Source of the DNA: Diaporthe sp. PMI_573
Lineage: Eukaryota > Ascomycota > Sordariomycetes > Diaporthales > Diaporthaceae
Length of the DNA stretch: 13,054 nt
Assembly: GCA_021399435.1 (NCBI GenBank)
Contig: JAJTUP010000211.1
Coordinates: forward strand, 1 to 13,054
Direction of reading: 5' to 3'
Positions 1 to 7,287 of this stretch are shown here, piece by piece. The notes under the pieces were generated by a model. That model did not search any database and had not been told where the DNA came from. It worked only from the letters and a program-made list of their open reading frames with translations. The first letter of the stretch is position 1; each line of letters starts with the position of its first letter. A program made the translations under genes and the position numbers.

Positions 1-87
1 TATATAAAAAAGGTACCAAATAAAGTATTAAAAAAGCTAATTTTAATAAATATATTAAAGATTAGGGTAGAGGTATACATGGAATGC

Positions 88-201
88 CTTAACTAGAAGG
101 AATAAGGGCATGATTATAAGGAGGAATAAGGAAAGAGGTACTTAACTAGAGGGTATAAGAATAAGAAGAAATTAACTAGAGGGTATAAGGATAAGAAGAA
201 A
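88..201. repeat. 30-bp tandem duplication (purine-rich minisatellite)
   Basis: Two adjacent 30-base units at 142-171 and 172-201, each beginning TTAACTAGAGGGTATAAG, differ by one base (A/G). A diverged partial unit starts near 88 (TTAACTAGAAGGAATAAGGG). The strand is strongly purine-rich. The near identity suggests the duplication is younger than most of the surrounding mutation. No coding frame is open through it. Confidence 0.85.
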
Positions 202-279
202 AAGCTACAAGATAGCTATATAAAAACTTAAAGACTAAAGGGAGATAGGCCTAGGATAGCTACAGGATAATATAAGGAT

Positions 280-439
280 ATATAAAGGATACAGCTAGGA
301 TAGGCTTAAGACAGACCTAGGACATATAAAGGATATAGCCAGGATACTTTAAAATATATAAAGGATATGGCTAGGATACTTTAAGATATATAAGAATATA
401 ACCAGGATATCTCAGGATATAGTCAGGACTCCTTAAAAT
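280..439. repeat. Degenerate ~32-bp tandem repeat
   Basis: Units start at 280, 324, 356, 388 and 419. The copies at 324-355 and 356-387 are the cleanest and share the core ATATAAAGGATAT followed by AGGATACTTTAA. The unit at 388 is 31 bases and more diverged, and the first and last are irregular. Differences between units are mostly A/G and C/T transitions, as expected for a minisatellite exposed to deamination. No gene overlaps. Confidence 0.75.
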
Positions 440-755
440 AGAACCAAGATACCTTAGGCTATATAATAGACCTTAAAGACTATACCTAGGACCTAAGGAA
501 ATCATATAAGGCTAGCTAAAGATTAACCCTAGGAGGCTATAGAATTTAGTAACTATATAATAGGAAACTTTTTATAATTACCAGGGAGTATTTATATAAA
601 GAAAAAGTAGTAAAAAGAGAATTAAATTTTAGTTATAATATATAGAAAAATCATTATATAAACCTAAGACCCAGGATATACCTACTTAACTATATATCCA
701 AAGGTATATAGATTAATTAGGGAACCCTTATCCTCTTACTTAATCTCCTACTTAA
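440..755. other. Gene-free AT-rich stretch
   Basis: AT-rich sequence with TAA/TAG codons scattered through every frame I read. I see no repeat, RNA gene or recognisable coding signal. Confidence 0.6.
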
Positions 756-950
756 TACCCTCTAAGATTACTAGGCTATGAAAAGGTCCTAGGCTACTAT
801 TGTCTAAACTATTTCTACTACTATAGCTACTACAACCTTCACGACCTCCTCTACAAACACAGGCTCTGTATAGCTAATAGTTCTTATAATGAGGGCACTA
901 GTGACTCTGTAACTATTAGACGCAACCTATATAAGCACCCTCCTGAAATC
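756..950 (+). pseudogene. Unrecognised open stretch, possible decayed coding exon
   Basis: This frame stays open for about 65 codons from just after a TAA at 753-755 to a TAG at 951-953. That is unusual in a neighbourhood this rich in TA stops. It lacks an in-frame ATG near its start. The translation is rich in Tyr, Leu and Asn and includes NLHDLLYKHRLCIANSSYNEG-like and SVTIRRNLYKHPPE segments. The same frame continues beyond the TAG for some 40 codons, interrupted only by TAG/TAA codons that could be former Gln codons. I do not recognise the family. It could be the remnant of a transposon protein, or chance. Confidence 0.3.
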
Positions 951-1532
951 TAGGCAGCTAAAAACATTCCTTAAACTAGTATATGTTAGGCAAACTATAT
1001 AAGCATTTAGTACATTAATTACCATTCTAACTATATAACTAAATTAAGATTACGTAATAGTAGCTTAGATAATGAATAATATAGGTGATAATATCGACTA
1101 GCTATATATTAATATTACACAGTATTTAAATATTATATAAAAAGAGTGTGGTAAATATATACTTAGTATCCTTTAAAAATGTTAGAATAGGAATAATAGT
1201 GGGAAAGGGTTATATAGATATTAATAACAAGGAAGGCCAGGAAAGTATAATTTAGAAAGTAACCAGTTGGGAGGATTATAATCTGATAGCTTATAGTCAG
1301 ACTAGGAACATACATTAAAGTACTGAAGAGAGGTATGAGAGGAGACTAGGCAGGGCCTGCCTATAGAGTAGGAATAGGTACTATAATAATAGATATAGGT
1401 ACAGGCAAAGCATATAGAGAGAGAGGTAACCTGTAAGGGCTGTGTGGAGAACTATAATTAGATATCATGTAAAGAAGTTTGATAATAAAGGTAAGTTTTA
1501 AAGATATTTGGATTGCATGATATATAAGGTAT

Positions 1533-1567
1533 ATGTGTGTATGTATGTGTGAGAGAGAGAGAGAGAG
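1533..1567. repeat. (GT)n/(GTAT)n then (GA)8 microsatellite
   Basis: A TG-rich run (GTGTGTATGTATGTGT) at about 1535-1550 passes directly into GAGAGAGA from 1551 to 1567. This is a simple compound microsatellite with no associated gene. Confidence 0.9.
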
Positions 1568-1632
1568 TATGTTATATGATAGAGAAGAAGAGAGGGAAGG
1601 TTAAAGTAGAAGGCAAAGACAAAGGGGTTTTT

Positions 1633-1750
1633 ATACTAATACCAGAAGGGTACTATATATAAACTACTCTAGCTAGCTAGGAAAGAGAGGTTATTTATAT
1701 AAATAAGTTATAGGCAATAGTCTCTTCTAGTACCTTCTGGCTAGTATGAT
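1633..1750. repeat. Imperfect inverted repeat, ~23-bp arms
   Basis: The arm at about 1633-1657 contains ACCAGAAGGGTACTA. The arm at about 1726-1750 contains TAGTACCTTCTGGCTAGTA. The reverse complement of the second matches the first with one- or two-base gaps. The arms flank about 70 bases that include an AGCTAGCTAG stretch. It could be a small hairpin or the ends of a very short non-autonomous element. I did not find a convincing target-site duplication. Confidence 0.45.
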
Positions 1751-2221
1751 AAAAGGTTGTGAGAAAAGGTGGTTGGAAAGTAGGTTAGAAAGGGTGTTAA
1801 GAAGAAGGCTAAGAAAGTTGGTATAATAAGTACCTAATGTGGACTATTAGGTAAAGGTTTGCTTATACTGTATAATCATAAAGCTAGGACAGTACAACCT
1901 ACCTAGCCAGGGTAAATTTCTTTTATATGGGAAAGGGTGTACGAGTAATTTAACTTGCTTGACTGGTCTAAAAAAGAGTATATAATTAGAAACTAAAAGA
2001 CTCCTAATATTAGAATAGCACTAAGGCTAATTATATAAAGCCATCTTGGCTAGGGAGGATAACTAATTAGGCAAGAAAGTATATACAGACCTCTTAAATC
2101 TACGTGTAAACTTCCCCGCTTGTTTTATAGTTTAGACAGACATCAATAAATTTAGAACCAATTACATAGATACATATATACATACATTACGCTATATGGT
2201 AAAGGCCATTTAACATGTATA

Positions 2222-2326
2222 GTAAAAATTACTATTTTTTTTTAATTATATCTTATCCTTCTAGGATACTAACTATAGTTTCTAGCTAAATAGAGGAACT
2301 TAAATAAATATAAATAGTTAATATAT
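2222..2326 (-). repeat. Third partial copy of the 1-kb repeat (terminal ~105 bp)
   Basis: This stretch matches 4325-4432 in the same orientation: a T-run after AGTAAAAATTACTA, then TTATCCTTCTAGGA and CTAAATAGAG. It matches 2384-2488 in inverted orientation, so 2222-2488 can fold into a hairpin with roughly 100-bp arms and a ~57-bp loop. Compared with the right copy it carries mainly C-to-T changes on the + strand (CAAACAAATACAAAT becomes TAAATAAATATAAAT). That is the opposite lesion polarity to the copies at 2384-4432. Confidence 0.85.
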
Positions 2327-2383
2327 ACTAATTTAGTTTAGTAAAAACTTATAAAAAGGTTTTAAATTCCCTCTAGATATATT

Positions 2384-3338
2384 ATTTATTAATTATTTAT
2401 ATTTATTTAAGTTTCTCTATTTAGCTAGAAACTATAGTTTATGTCTTAAAAGGACAAAATATAATTTAAAAAAAAATTTACTATATAGGACTTTTTATAG
2501 TAATTTTATAATTTTTTACAAACCTGTCTATAGTTAAAAGCCGCCTCTTATTCTATACTAAAAGCCATAATATTAAGCCATACCTAGTTTATTTATACTA
2601 ATACTATTAATAAGCCGTCAGCCCGTTAAGATTAAAGTTATTATGGGCCGCAAGCAACCTAGTCTAACGCCATTAAACACTATATAAAAATGCCATCGCC
2701 GTGTAACTCAGGCCTTCTATATATAAACACAAGTTAGCCAAAATAGGCGATAATAAAAGTAGCCATTACCCTAACTAAGGTTCTAGCTCTACTTAAATAT
2801 ACTTATCTAGCAAAACCAAGCAACTACTACAATCTTGTTTTACAAGACCATATAAAAACAATTATTCAGCCTACCGTGTAAAGCCAAGACAACTACTAGT
2901 CAAGCTTAAACTAGTATATACATTAGGTAAGGTAACTACATTCTATTATCTTAATATATAGATCTAATAGCTCTATAGCCATAAAAATGAACTTTAACTA
3001 TAACAAGCAAGTCTATACTAATATAAGGACATTATTTATAAAGGTAATAAAGTATAATAATAAAGAACCTTATATAACTAAATAGATCAATATATTTATT
3101 ACTACCTTAAAGAAGTTTAAAGACTATTCTAAATAAATAGACTAGCTTATTACTCTTAAAATAATAATTAAAAATAATAAATTAAAGAAAAAAAAAAGAA
3201 TAGCTAAAAATAAAAAACATTTCTTTAACAAGATTTAATATTTAAAACCTTATTATAAAAATATTATATAGTTAAATATAAATTAGTTAAAAATATATAA
3301 TTATAGGTCTTTTACCCTTATATCTAGAAGAGAATATA
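2384..3338 (+). repeat. Left arm of a ~2-kb inverted repeat, heavily RIP-mutated
   Basis: Read forward, this aligns along most of its length with the reverse complement of 3427-4432. Anchors include the shared AGCAACCTAGTCT (near 2654; complement near 4145), the shared ACTCAGGCC (near 2707) and GGTCTTTTACCCTTATA (near 3306). Differences are overwhelmingly transitions, mostly G-to-A on this strand, plus a deletion of roughly 20 bases near 2775. The left end is set by the loop to the third copy; the right end is where similarity stops after CTAGAAGAGAATATATT. It probably represents one copy of an unclassified transposable element. Confidence 0.85.
2720..3330 (+). pseudogene. Decayed reading frame in the left arm (unrecognised protein)
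   Basis: The frame containing 2987-2989 reads NFNYNKQVYTNIRTLF, then a lysine-rich stretch FITTLKKFKDY and KIIIKNNKLKK. It aligns codon for codon with the minus-strand frame of the right arm. Gln codons survive here at places where the right copy has TAA, and the reverse, which argues that both descend from a real coding sequence. Conserved features are a Lys-rich, probably helical segment and scattered Cys codons that have become Tyr (TGT to TAT). Several TAA/TAG codons interrupt it. I do not recognise the family. Confidence 0.55.
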
Positions 3339-3426
3339 TTATCTATATCTTAAAATAGTTTATATTTATCTAGTAATTAAATACTAAAGTAGTAGTTTAT
3401 TAATAAACATTATAATATTATATAAA
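3339..3426. other. Spacer between inverted-repeat arms
   Basis: About 88 bases separate the arms and have no partner in either. A small palindrome GTTTATTAATAAAC lies within it near 3395-3408. It could be unique sequence between two inverted insertions, or the interior of a foldback element. Confidence 0.7.
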
Positions 3427-4118
3427 ATAGTATCCCTCCTAGGTATAAGGGTAAAAGACCTATAATTATATGTTTTTAACTAATTTATATTTAACTATAT
3501 AATATTTCTACAACAAGGTTTTAAATATTAAATATTATTAAAGAAACGCTTTCTATCCTCAGCTACCCTCTTTCCTCTTTTTAACTTATTATTTTTAATC
3601 ATTATTTTAAGAACAATAAGCTGGTTTATTTATTTAAAATAGTCCTTAAACTTCTCCAAGGTAGTAATAAACACATCAATCTATTTAGTTATACAAGATC
3701 CTTTATCATCACACTTCTTTGCCTTTGCAAACAATGTCCTTATATCAGCACAGACTTACTTATTATAGTCAAAGTCTATTTCTATAGCTGTTTGTGGCAG
3801 AGCTGTCAGGTCCATACATCCAGATACGCAGCAATGAAATGTGGTTGCCTTACCTGTAGTCTGTTCCAACTGCAGCTGTAAACTCGCTCAGTGGACATGT
3901 GCACTGGTTTAAGCTTGACTGTCGTCTCGGCTTCGGCTGAATGATTGCTTTCGTGTGGTCTTACAACATAGCGGAACAAGGTTGTAGTGGATGGGTGTGT
4001 TTGAGCAGAGCCAAAACCTATACGTGTCCCACAAGAGTACACAGTCGGGGCAATGGCTGCTTTTATCATCGCCCATTTTGGCCAACTTGTAAAGGCCTGA
4101 GTCACACAGCAATGGCAC
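3427..4118 (-). pseudogene. Decayed reading frame in the right arm (unrecognised, Cys-containing N-part)
   Basis: The frame opens with Met at 4118 and contains MGDDKSSHCPDCVLLWDTYR, a CxxC pair. It runs to a TAA at 3909-3911. The same frame continues through a second stop (TGA) into DLTALPQTAIEIDFDYNK and the Lys-rich FITTLEKFKDYFK and KIMIKNNKLKRGKR segments down to about 3430. Its downstream half aligns with the left-arm frame, so this is the likely true coding frame. The longer uninterrupted frame at 3806-4105 is probably a shadow. Stops downstream of about 3780 are TAA/TAG at positions compatible with former Gln codons. An internal Met near 4076 could also have been a start. No family is recognised; the CxxC may be chance or a zinc-binding pair. 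Confidence 0.5.
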
Positions 4119-4432
4119 TTTTACATAATGCTTAACGGCGTCAGACTAGGTTGCTCGCAGCCTATGATAGCTTTAACCTCAACAGGCTAACAGCTTGTCA
4201 ACAGCACCGGCACAAACAGACTAGGCACAGCCCAATACTACAGCTTCTAGTACAAAATAGCGGGCAGCTTCTAACTACAGACAGGTTTGCAAAAGATTAC
4301 AAAGTTACTATAAAAAGTCCTATATAGTAAAAATTACTATTTTTTTTTTAATTATATCTTATCCTTCTAGGACACTAACTATGGTTTCCAGCTAAATAGA
4401 GAAACTCAAACAAATACAAATAATCAATATAA
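3427..4432 (-). repeat. Right arm of the inverted repeat, with a RIP-spared core
   Basis: This is the inverted partner of 2384-3338. It is less mutated than the left arm. From about 3785 to 4320 it is distinctly GC-richer than its surroundings and keeps CpG and CpA sites, while 3430-3780 has turned AT-rich. The end at about 4432 (CAAATACAAATAATCAATATA) matches the ends of the other two copies. Confidence 0.85.
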
Positions 4433-4529
4433 AATAGTATAAATAGTATTTATAATATACTATAGACTTAAAATATTAGAAGGGAAGCTAGTATTCTATA
4501 TTTAATATTATTTTAAAAGTGTGGAATAG

Positions 4530-4920
4530 GTAATAGCAATAGTAATAGCAATAGCCAAAAGTATCGGTCCAAAGCAGACCACTACAGCTAGCCACTTCTA
4601 GCTGGCTGGCTACAAATAGCTGCTTAGTCAGCTCAAGCAGCCACTAACAGCAAGGACACTTAAACCGACTACTAGCCCATACACACCTTAGATTAGTCAG
4701 CCTTCTAGCTACACCCTACTTAGGCGCTTCGCCGCCCACAAAGGGGTCAGCCAAAAGCAACACACACAACAGACCCACCAAATTAAAGCTATCAAGTAGC
4801 CACTTCGGTAACCCTTTTAAGTAATTACTCGTTTACATGCCCAACTAACACTAATCAGTAATTACTTAGCAATCCCTAACAGAAAGAAAGGAAGAGACAG
4901 ATTACTATTACTATTACTAC
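4530..4920. repeat. Inverted trinucleotide arrays bracketing ~340 bp
   Basis: The array (GTAATAGCAATA)2 lies at 4530-4556 and ATTACTATTACTATTACTAC at 4901-4920. The reverse complement of the first is CTATTGCTATTACTATTGCT, which becomes the second pattern after GCT-to-ACT change. They therefore form an inverted pair around an interior relatively rich in C and containing CGCTTCGCCGCC. It could be a small non-autonomous element with microsatellite-like termini or a coincidence of two simple repeats. Confidence 0.35.
4820..4866. repeat. Twin copies of the palindrome AGTAATTACT
   Basis: The perfect decamer palindrome occurs at 4820-4829 and again at 4857-4866, spaced 37 bases start to start. Paired palindromes of this kind can be protein-binding sites or transposon termini. 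No gene is close enough to assign a regulatory role. Confidence 0.7.
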
Positions 4921-5145
4921 AGTTTTTAAGCCATTTTAAGTAACAACATCTATACTAAAATTATTACCAGATTAGCATACCAACATTTTACATACTCCCT
5001 ACTAACTAGCAACAATTAGCCCTTAGATAACCCGATTTCTCTCGATAAAAAAAGGATTTAAAACCTATCAATATGCTCTATTACACAAGAAAACACCATT
5101 AAAATTATCACAAATACCTACTACAATAATTATATTAACAAAAGC

Positions 5146-5240
5146 CCTCAAAAGTACTATTTTAAGACCATACTACCTATTTACACTGCCAAGAACCTAA
5201 CTAAGCAAACATATAAATTAACAAAAGCCCTTAAAAACAC
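5146..5240. repeat. Short direct repeat TTAACAAAAGCCCT
   Basis: TTAACAAAAGCCCTCAAAA at about 5147 and TTAACAAAAGCCCTTAAAA at about 5219 differ by one C/T transition and lie about 72 bases apart. The sequence between them is AT-rich without coding signal. Confidence 0.6.
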
Positions 5241-5419
5241 TCTTTTTAAAGCTAAAAAAACCCTCTACTAACTACTTAACCAATTACCCTACCCTTTATA
5301 AACATTATTATGGCATATATAGTAACCATAACCATAAGGAGGGCTAGTTAAGAAAATTTAAACGGTTACCACCTAAACGCTATATAAACTATTTATTTAG
5401 TCTTACAAATAACACATCC

Positions 5420-5487
5420 CTTTAAAGCCCTACACTACCCATAAGGCAACTATCTTTAAAGCCCCGCACTACCCATATAGCAACCCA
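5420..5487. repeat. 34-bp tandem duplication
   Basis: Two units, 5420-5453 and 5454-5487, both begin CTTTAAAGCCC and contain CACTACCCATA. They differ by a few transitions (CTAC/CCGC, AAGG/ATAG). A partial third unit (TACCCTACACTTAAA) follows near 5492. Confidence 0.8.
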
Positions 5488-5690
5488 TTAGTACCCTACA
5501 CTTAAATATTATAAACAGTTACCTATAAATCAACTATTGCTAAATGGTCTACTATACTTAATTATTACTAAATAGTTATAAGCAAGTTTTTAAAGTGTTT
5601 TCCTATATTAAAAAGCGTGCCACAATATACTTTCACATTATTTTTCCATCATTTTAATTAAAACTATTACTATTTATACTCTTTAAACCA

Positions 5691-6340
5691 CTACTTGCCC
5701 TTTTCTATTACTATTTACCTTTTCTCTTTCTTACCATTATTACTTATACCTAAATCATTACAATTACCCTTCTCTACAACAATTTTATACCCTCTCTCAC
5801 ACCTTCCCTTTAGTCTGCTTTCTTATATACAAACAGCAAAGGTTACTGCTATATATATTTTATTTACAGTCTCTACGCTTTGTCCCTGCCGTCTATATAT
5901 TTTATTTTCTCTCTTACTCCTTTATTTTTACTATTTTTTAACATTAAGAATAAGAAAAAAAAGAAAACTCTATATATAAGACTATATAATAATATTTCTG
6001 TTTACTAAAGACTACTACCTATAGATAAATAATATACTTATACTAATCAGAAGTCATAGCTAAAAAAGTTTACAATAGCCTCTATAATAACTATATTAGT
6101 AGTTTTCAATTATAATAATAAAAAAGAATATGCTAGTTATTATTACTAACTTTCTTCTTAAAAGCCTAGCGGTAAATAAATACTGAGAAATAACTATTAA
6201 GAAGGAAATAAAGATAGACAGTATTATAAGCTAATACTACTTAGTTATAAAAACTGACTAGAAAAAGATTAATCTATTACTAATAGATATACTAGTTAAT
6301 ACTAAGAAAGTTGTTAAACAGAAATGTTTGTATAGGTGCT
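5691..6340. other. Pyrimidine-rich then AT-rich stretch without a supported gene
   Basis: From about 5640 to 5930 the + strand is mostly C and T. The 94-codon open frame there starts at TTG and translates to low-complexity Leu/Phe/Tyr/Ser, so I do not call it. From about 6000 to 6340 one + frame reads as a Lys/Ile-rich sequence broken by TAA/TAG/TGA. It might be the tail of another decayed transposon protein, but the evidence is too weak. Confidence 0.45.
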
Positions 6341-6342
6341 GT

Positions 6343-6389
6343 ACGTAAGGGGTTACCCTAGACTTTATGTAGGGAGTTACTCTAGACTT
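6343..6389. repeat. 24-bp-period tandem duplication
   Basis: ACGTAAGGGGTTACCCTAGA at 6343 and ATGTAGGGAGTTACTCTAGA at 6367 are aligned 23-base units separated by one T. Their differences are mainly transitions. The pair marks the left edge of a less mutated, GC-richer stretch. Confidence 0.75.
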
Positions 6390-7036
6390 GGTACTTTTTC
6401 GGCTAAGTGTTTATGTGGCGTGTGTGCTGGCAGATGAGTTTGGTGGCCATGAGTTGATTTTTTGGGCTATTGTAAGACCTTAACTTTGAATTTCTGTATT
6501 TCTCTTATTTTTTACCTAAAAAGTATGTAACCTAGTTTATTAGATAGCCTGATTTCTAAAGTTTGTCTATAATTAGTTTGGTTACTGTCAGGGTTAGGGT
6601 TGGCTAGTTATTTAAAGCCAAAGATAGTGGGTCCAAGGGCCGAATTTTCCAGCCTCTCTATCTACACACCAGAGCCAACTACAGCGTGCCCAGGGTTGAG
6701 ACAATGTCAAAGGGACTGTGAGGAGGGCTGATAGAAGCCTACTCAAATTTAATACAAAGTTGTCTAAACTATTCTGAAACGTCCCAACAAGACCTCAGTG
6801 CACCCTACTACTACCTAACTCCTATTTAATCCACCAACCTTTAGAGGTTATAAGCCCGGCTCTCAGCAGTCGGTGCTCTAAAGGTCCCCAAAACTTTATT
6901 AAATTAGGCCCTAAAAAGCCTACCTTTCTGTACGCTACAGCGCTTTTTAGCACTGATTAGCGGACTAACAAAAAGTCGAAAAAACGCTGGTTTGGGCCTG
7001 TAAAGCCCAGAAATAACTGCAAAAAAAAGAGCTATT
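6390..7036. other. Less-mutated gene-free stretch, possible retrotransposon leader or LTR
   Basis: This segment is visibly richer in G and C than its flanks, especially 6586-7015, and holds no sustained reading frame. TGTCAGGGTTAGGGTTGG starts at 6586; TG at a terminus followed by noncoding sequence ahead of a gag frame would fit a 5' LTR plus leader. With no second copy in the window I cannot define LTR ends, a primer-binding site or a target-site duplication. Confidence 0.35.
6837..6885. repeat. Perfect 10-bp stem hairpin
   Basis: ACCTTTAGAG at 6837-6846 pairs perfectly with CTCTAAAGGT at 6876-6885 across a 29-base GC-rich loop. It survives in mutated surroundings. It could be an RNA structure in a retrotransposon leader; it does not fold as a tRNA by eye. 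Confidence 0.6.
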
Positions 7037-7039
7037 TTT

Positions 7040-7087
7040 GCTCTATGGGCGATTCAAACCCACGACCTTTAGCGCACATTGCGCTAC
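7040..7087 (-). pseudogene. Truncated tRNA-like sequence (tRNA-Arg-type remnant)
   Basis: Read on the minus strand, GTAGCGCAATG is followed by AAAGGTCGTGGGTTTGAATC. These resemble the D-arm/A-box and the variable loop plus T-arm/B-box of eukaryotic tRNA-Arg genes, with GGTTCGAAT changed to GGTTTGAAT. The D-stem GCGC/GCGC is kept. The segment that should carry the anticodon arm is missing and the 3' side of the T-stem is altered, so it cannot be a working tRNA. The + strand translates as GDSNPRPLA, an antisense-tRNA signature. It may be a tRNA pseudogene or the head of a tRNA-derived SINE. Confidence 0.45.
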
Positions 7088-7287
7088 AGATACCATTTCT
7101 TACTTTCTACAAGACAATTGTTAGTATTTACTACAGTGGAACATTTCACATTTGGAGACTACACGTCAGAAGGTTACACACCTATAATTTCTACGGAATA
7201 GGCACTACAGGAATATATAATTATACTATAGGAGACTACATATTACACTTTCTAGTAGATAGCTTTCCCTTAAATACCTATTTCTAG

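Larger units (their letters stand above)
954..2214. other. Gene-free AT-rich stretch, G-rich on this strand
   Basis: No sustained reading frame or RNA gene is visible. G is commoner than C on this strand over much of it, consistent with C-to-T change on the + strand. A microsatellite and a short inverted repeat, listed separately, are the only structures I can support. Confidence 0.55.
4433..5690. other. Gene-free A/C-rich, G-poor stretch
   Basis: No reading frame is convincing. G is scarce on the + strand while C persists, suggesting G-to-A change on this strand. The scarcity of G removes TAG/TGA and makes some frames look artificially open, for example around 5060-5300. Small repeats in it are listed separately. 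Confidence 0.55.

Noticed and set aside
280..439. CRISPR-like array from the ~32-base periodicity
   Set aside because: Units are directly adjacent with no unique spacers, and the context is eukaryotic.
3806..4105. Minus-strand 99-codon open frame with an apparent intron after it (GTAAGG at 3853, CTGAC, then CAG at 3788)
   Set aside because: The 66-base splice would join to a frame that does not match the conserved downstream coding register. The register ending near 3776 reads straight through without an intron and is supported by the second repeat copy.
3941..4135. Plus-strand 64-codon open frame
   Set aside because: It lies antisense in the GC-richer core, has no family similarity, and is not preserved in the left arm.
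5040..5300. Possible helix-turn-helix transposase fragment
   Set aside because: More than one frame appears open because G is scarce. No motif is secure and stops break the candidate frame.
5695..5979. Plus-strand 94-codon open frame, Leu/Phe/Tyr-rich
   Set aside because: It starts at TTG, is low-complexity and arises from a pyrimidine-rich tract where stops are depleted. The hydrophobic look is a composition effect, not evidence for a membrane protein.
6591..6603. GGGTTAGGGTTGG, two telomere-like repeats
   Set aside because: Only two units occur, with no array. It is more likely chance or a retroelement terminus than telomeric sequence.
7045..7287. Plus-strand 80-codon frame starting MGDSNPRPLA
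   Set aside because: Its start is the antisense of a tRNA-like sequence, a well-known source of spurious peptides. At most its tail belongs to the leader of the gag frame.
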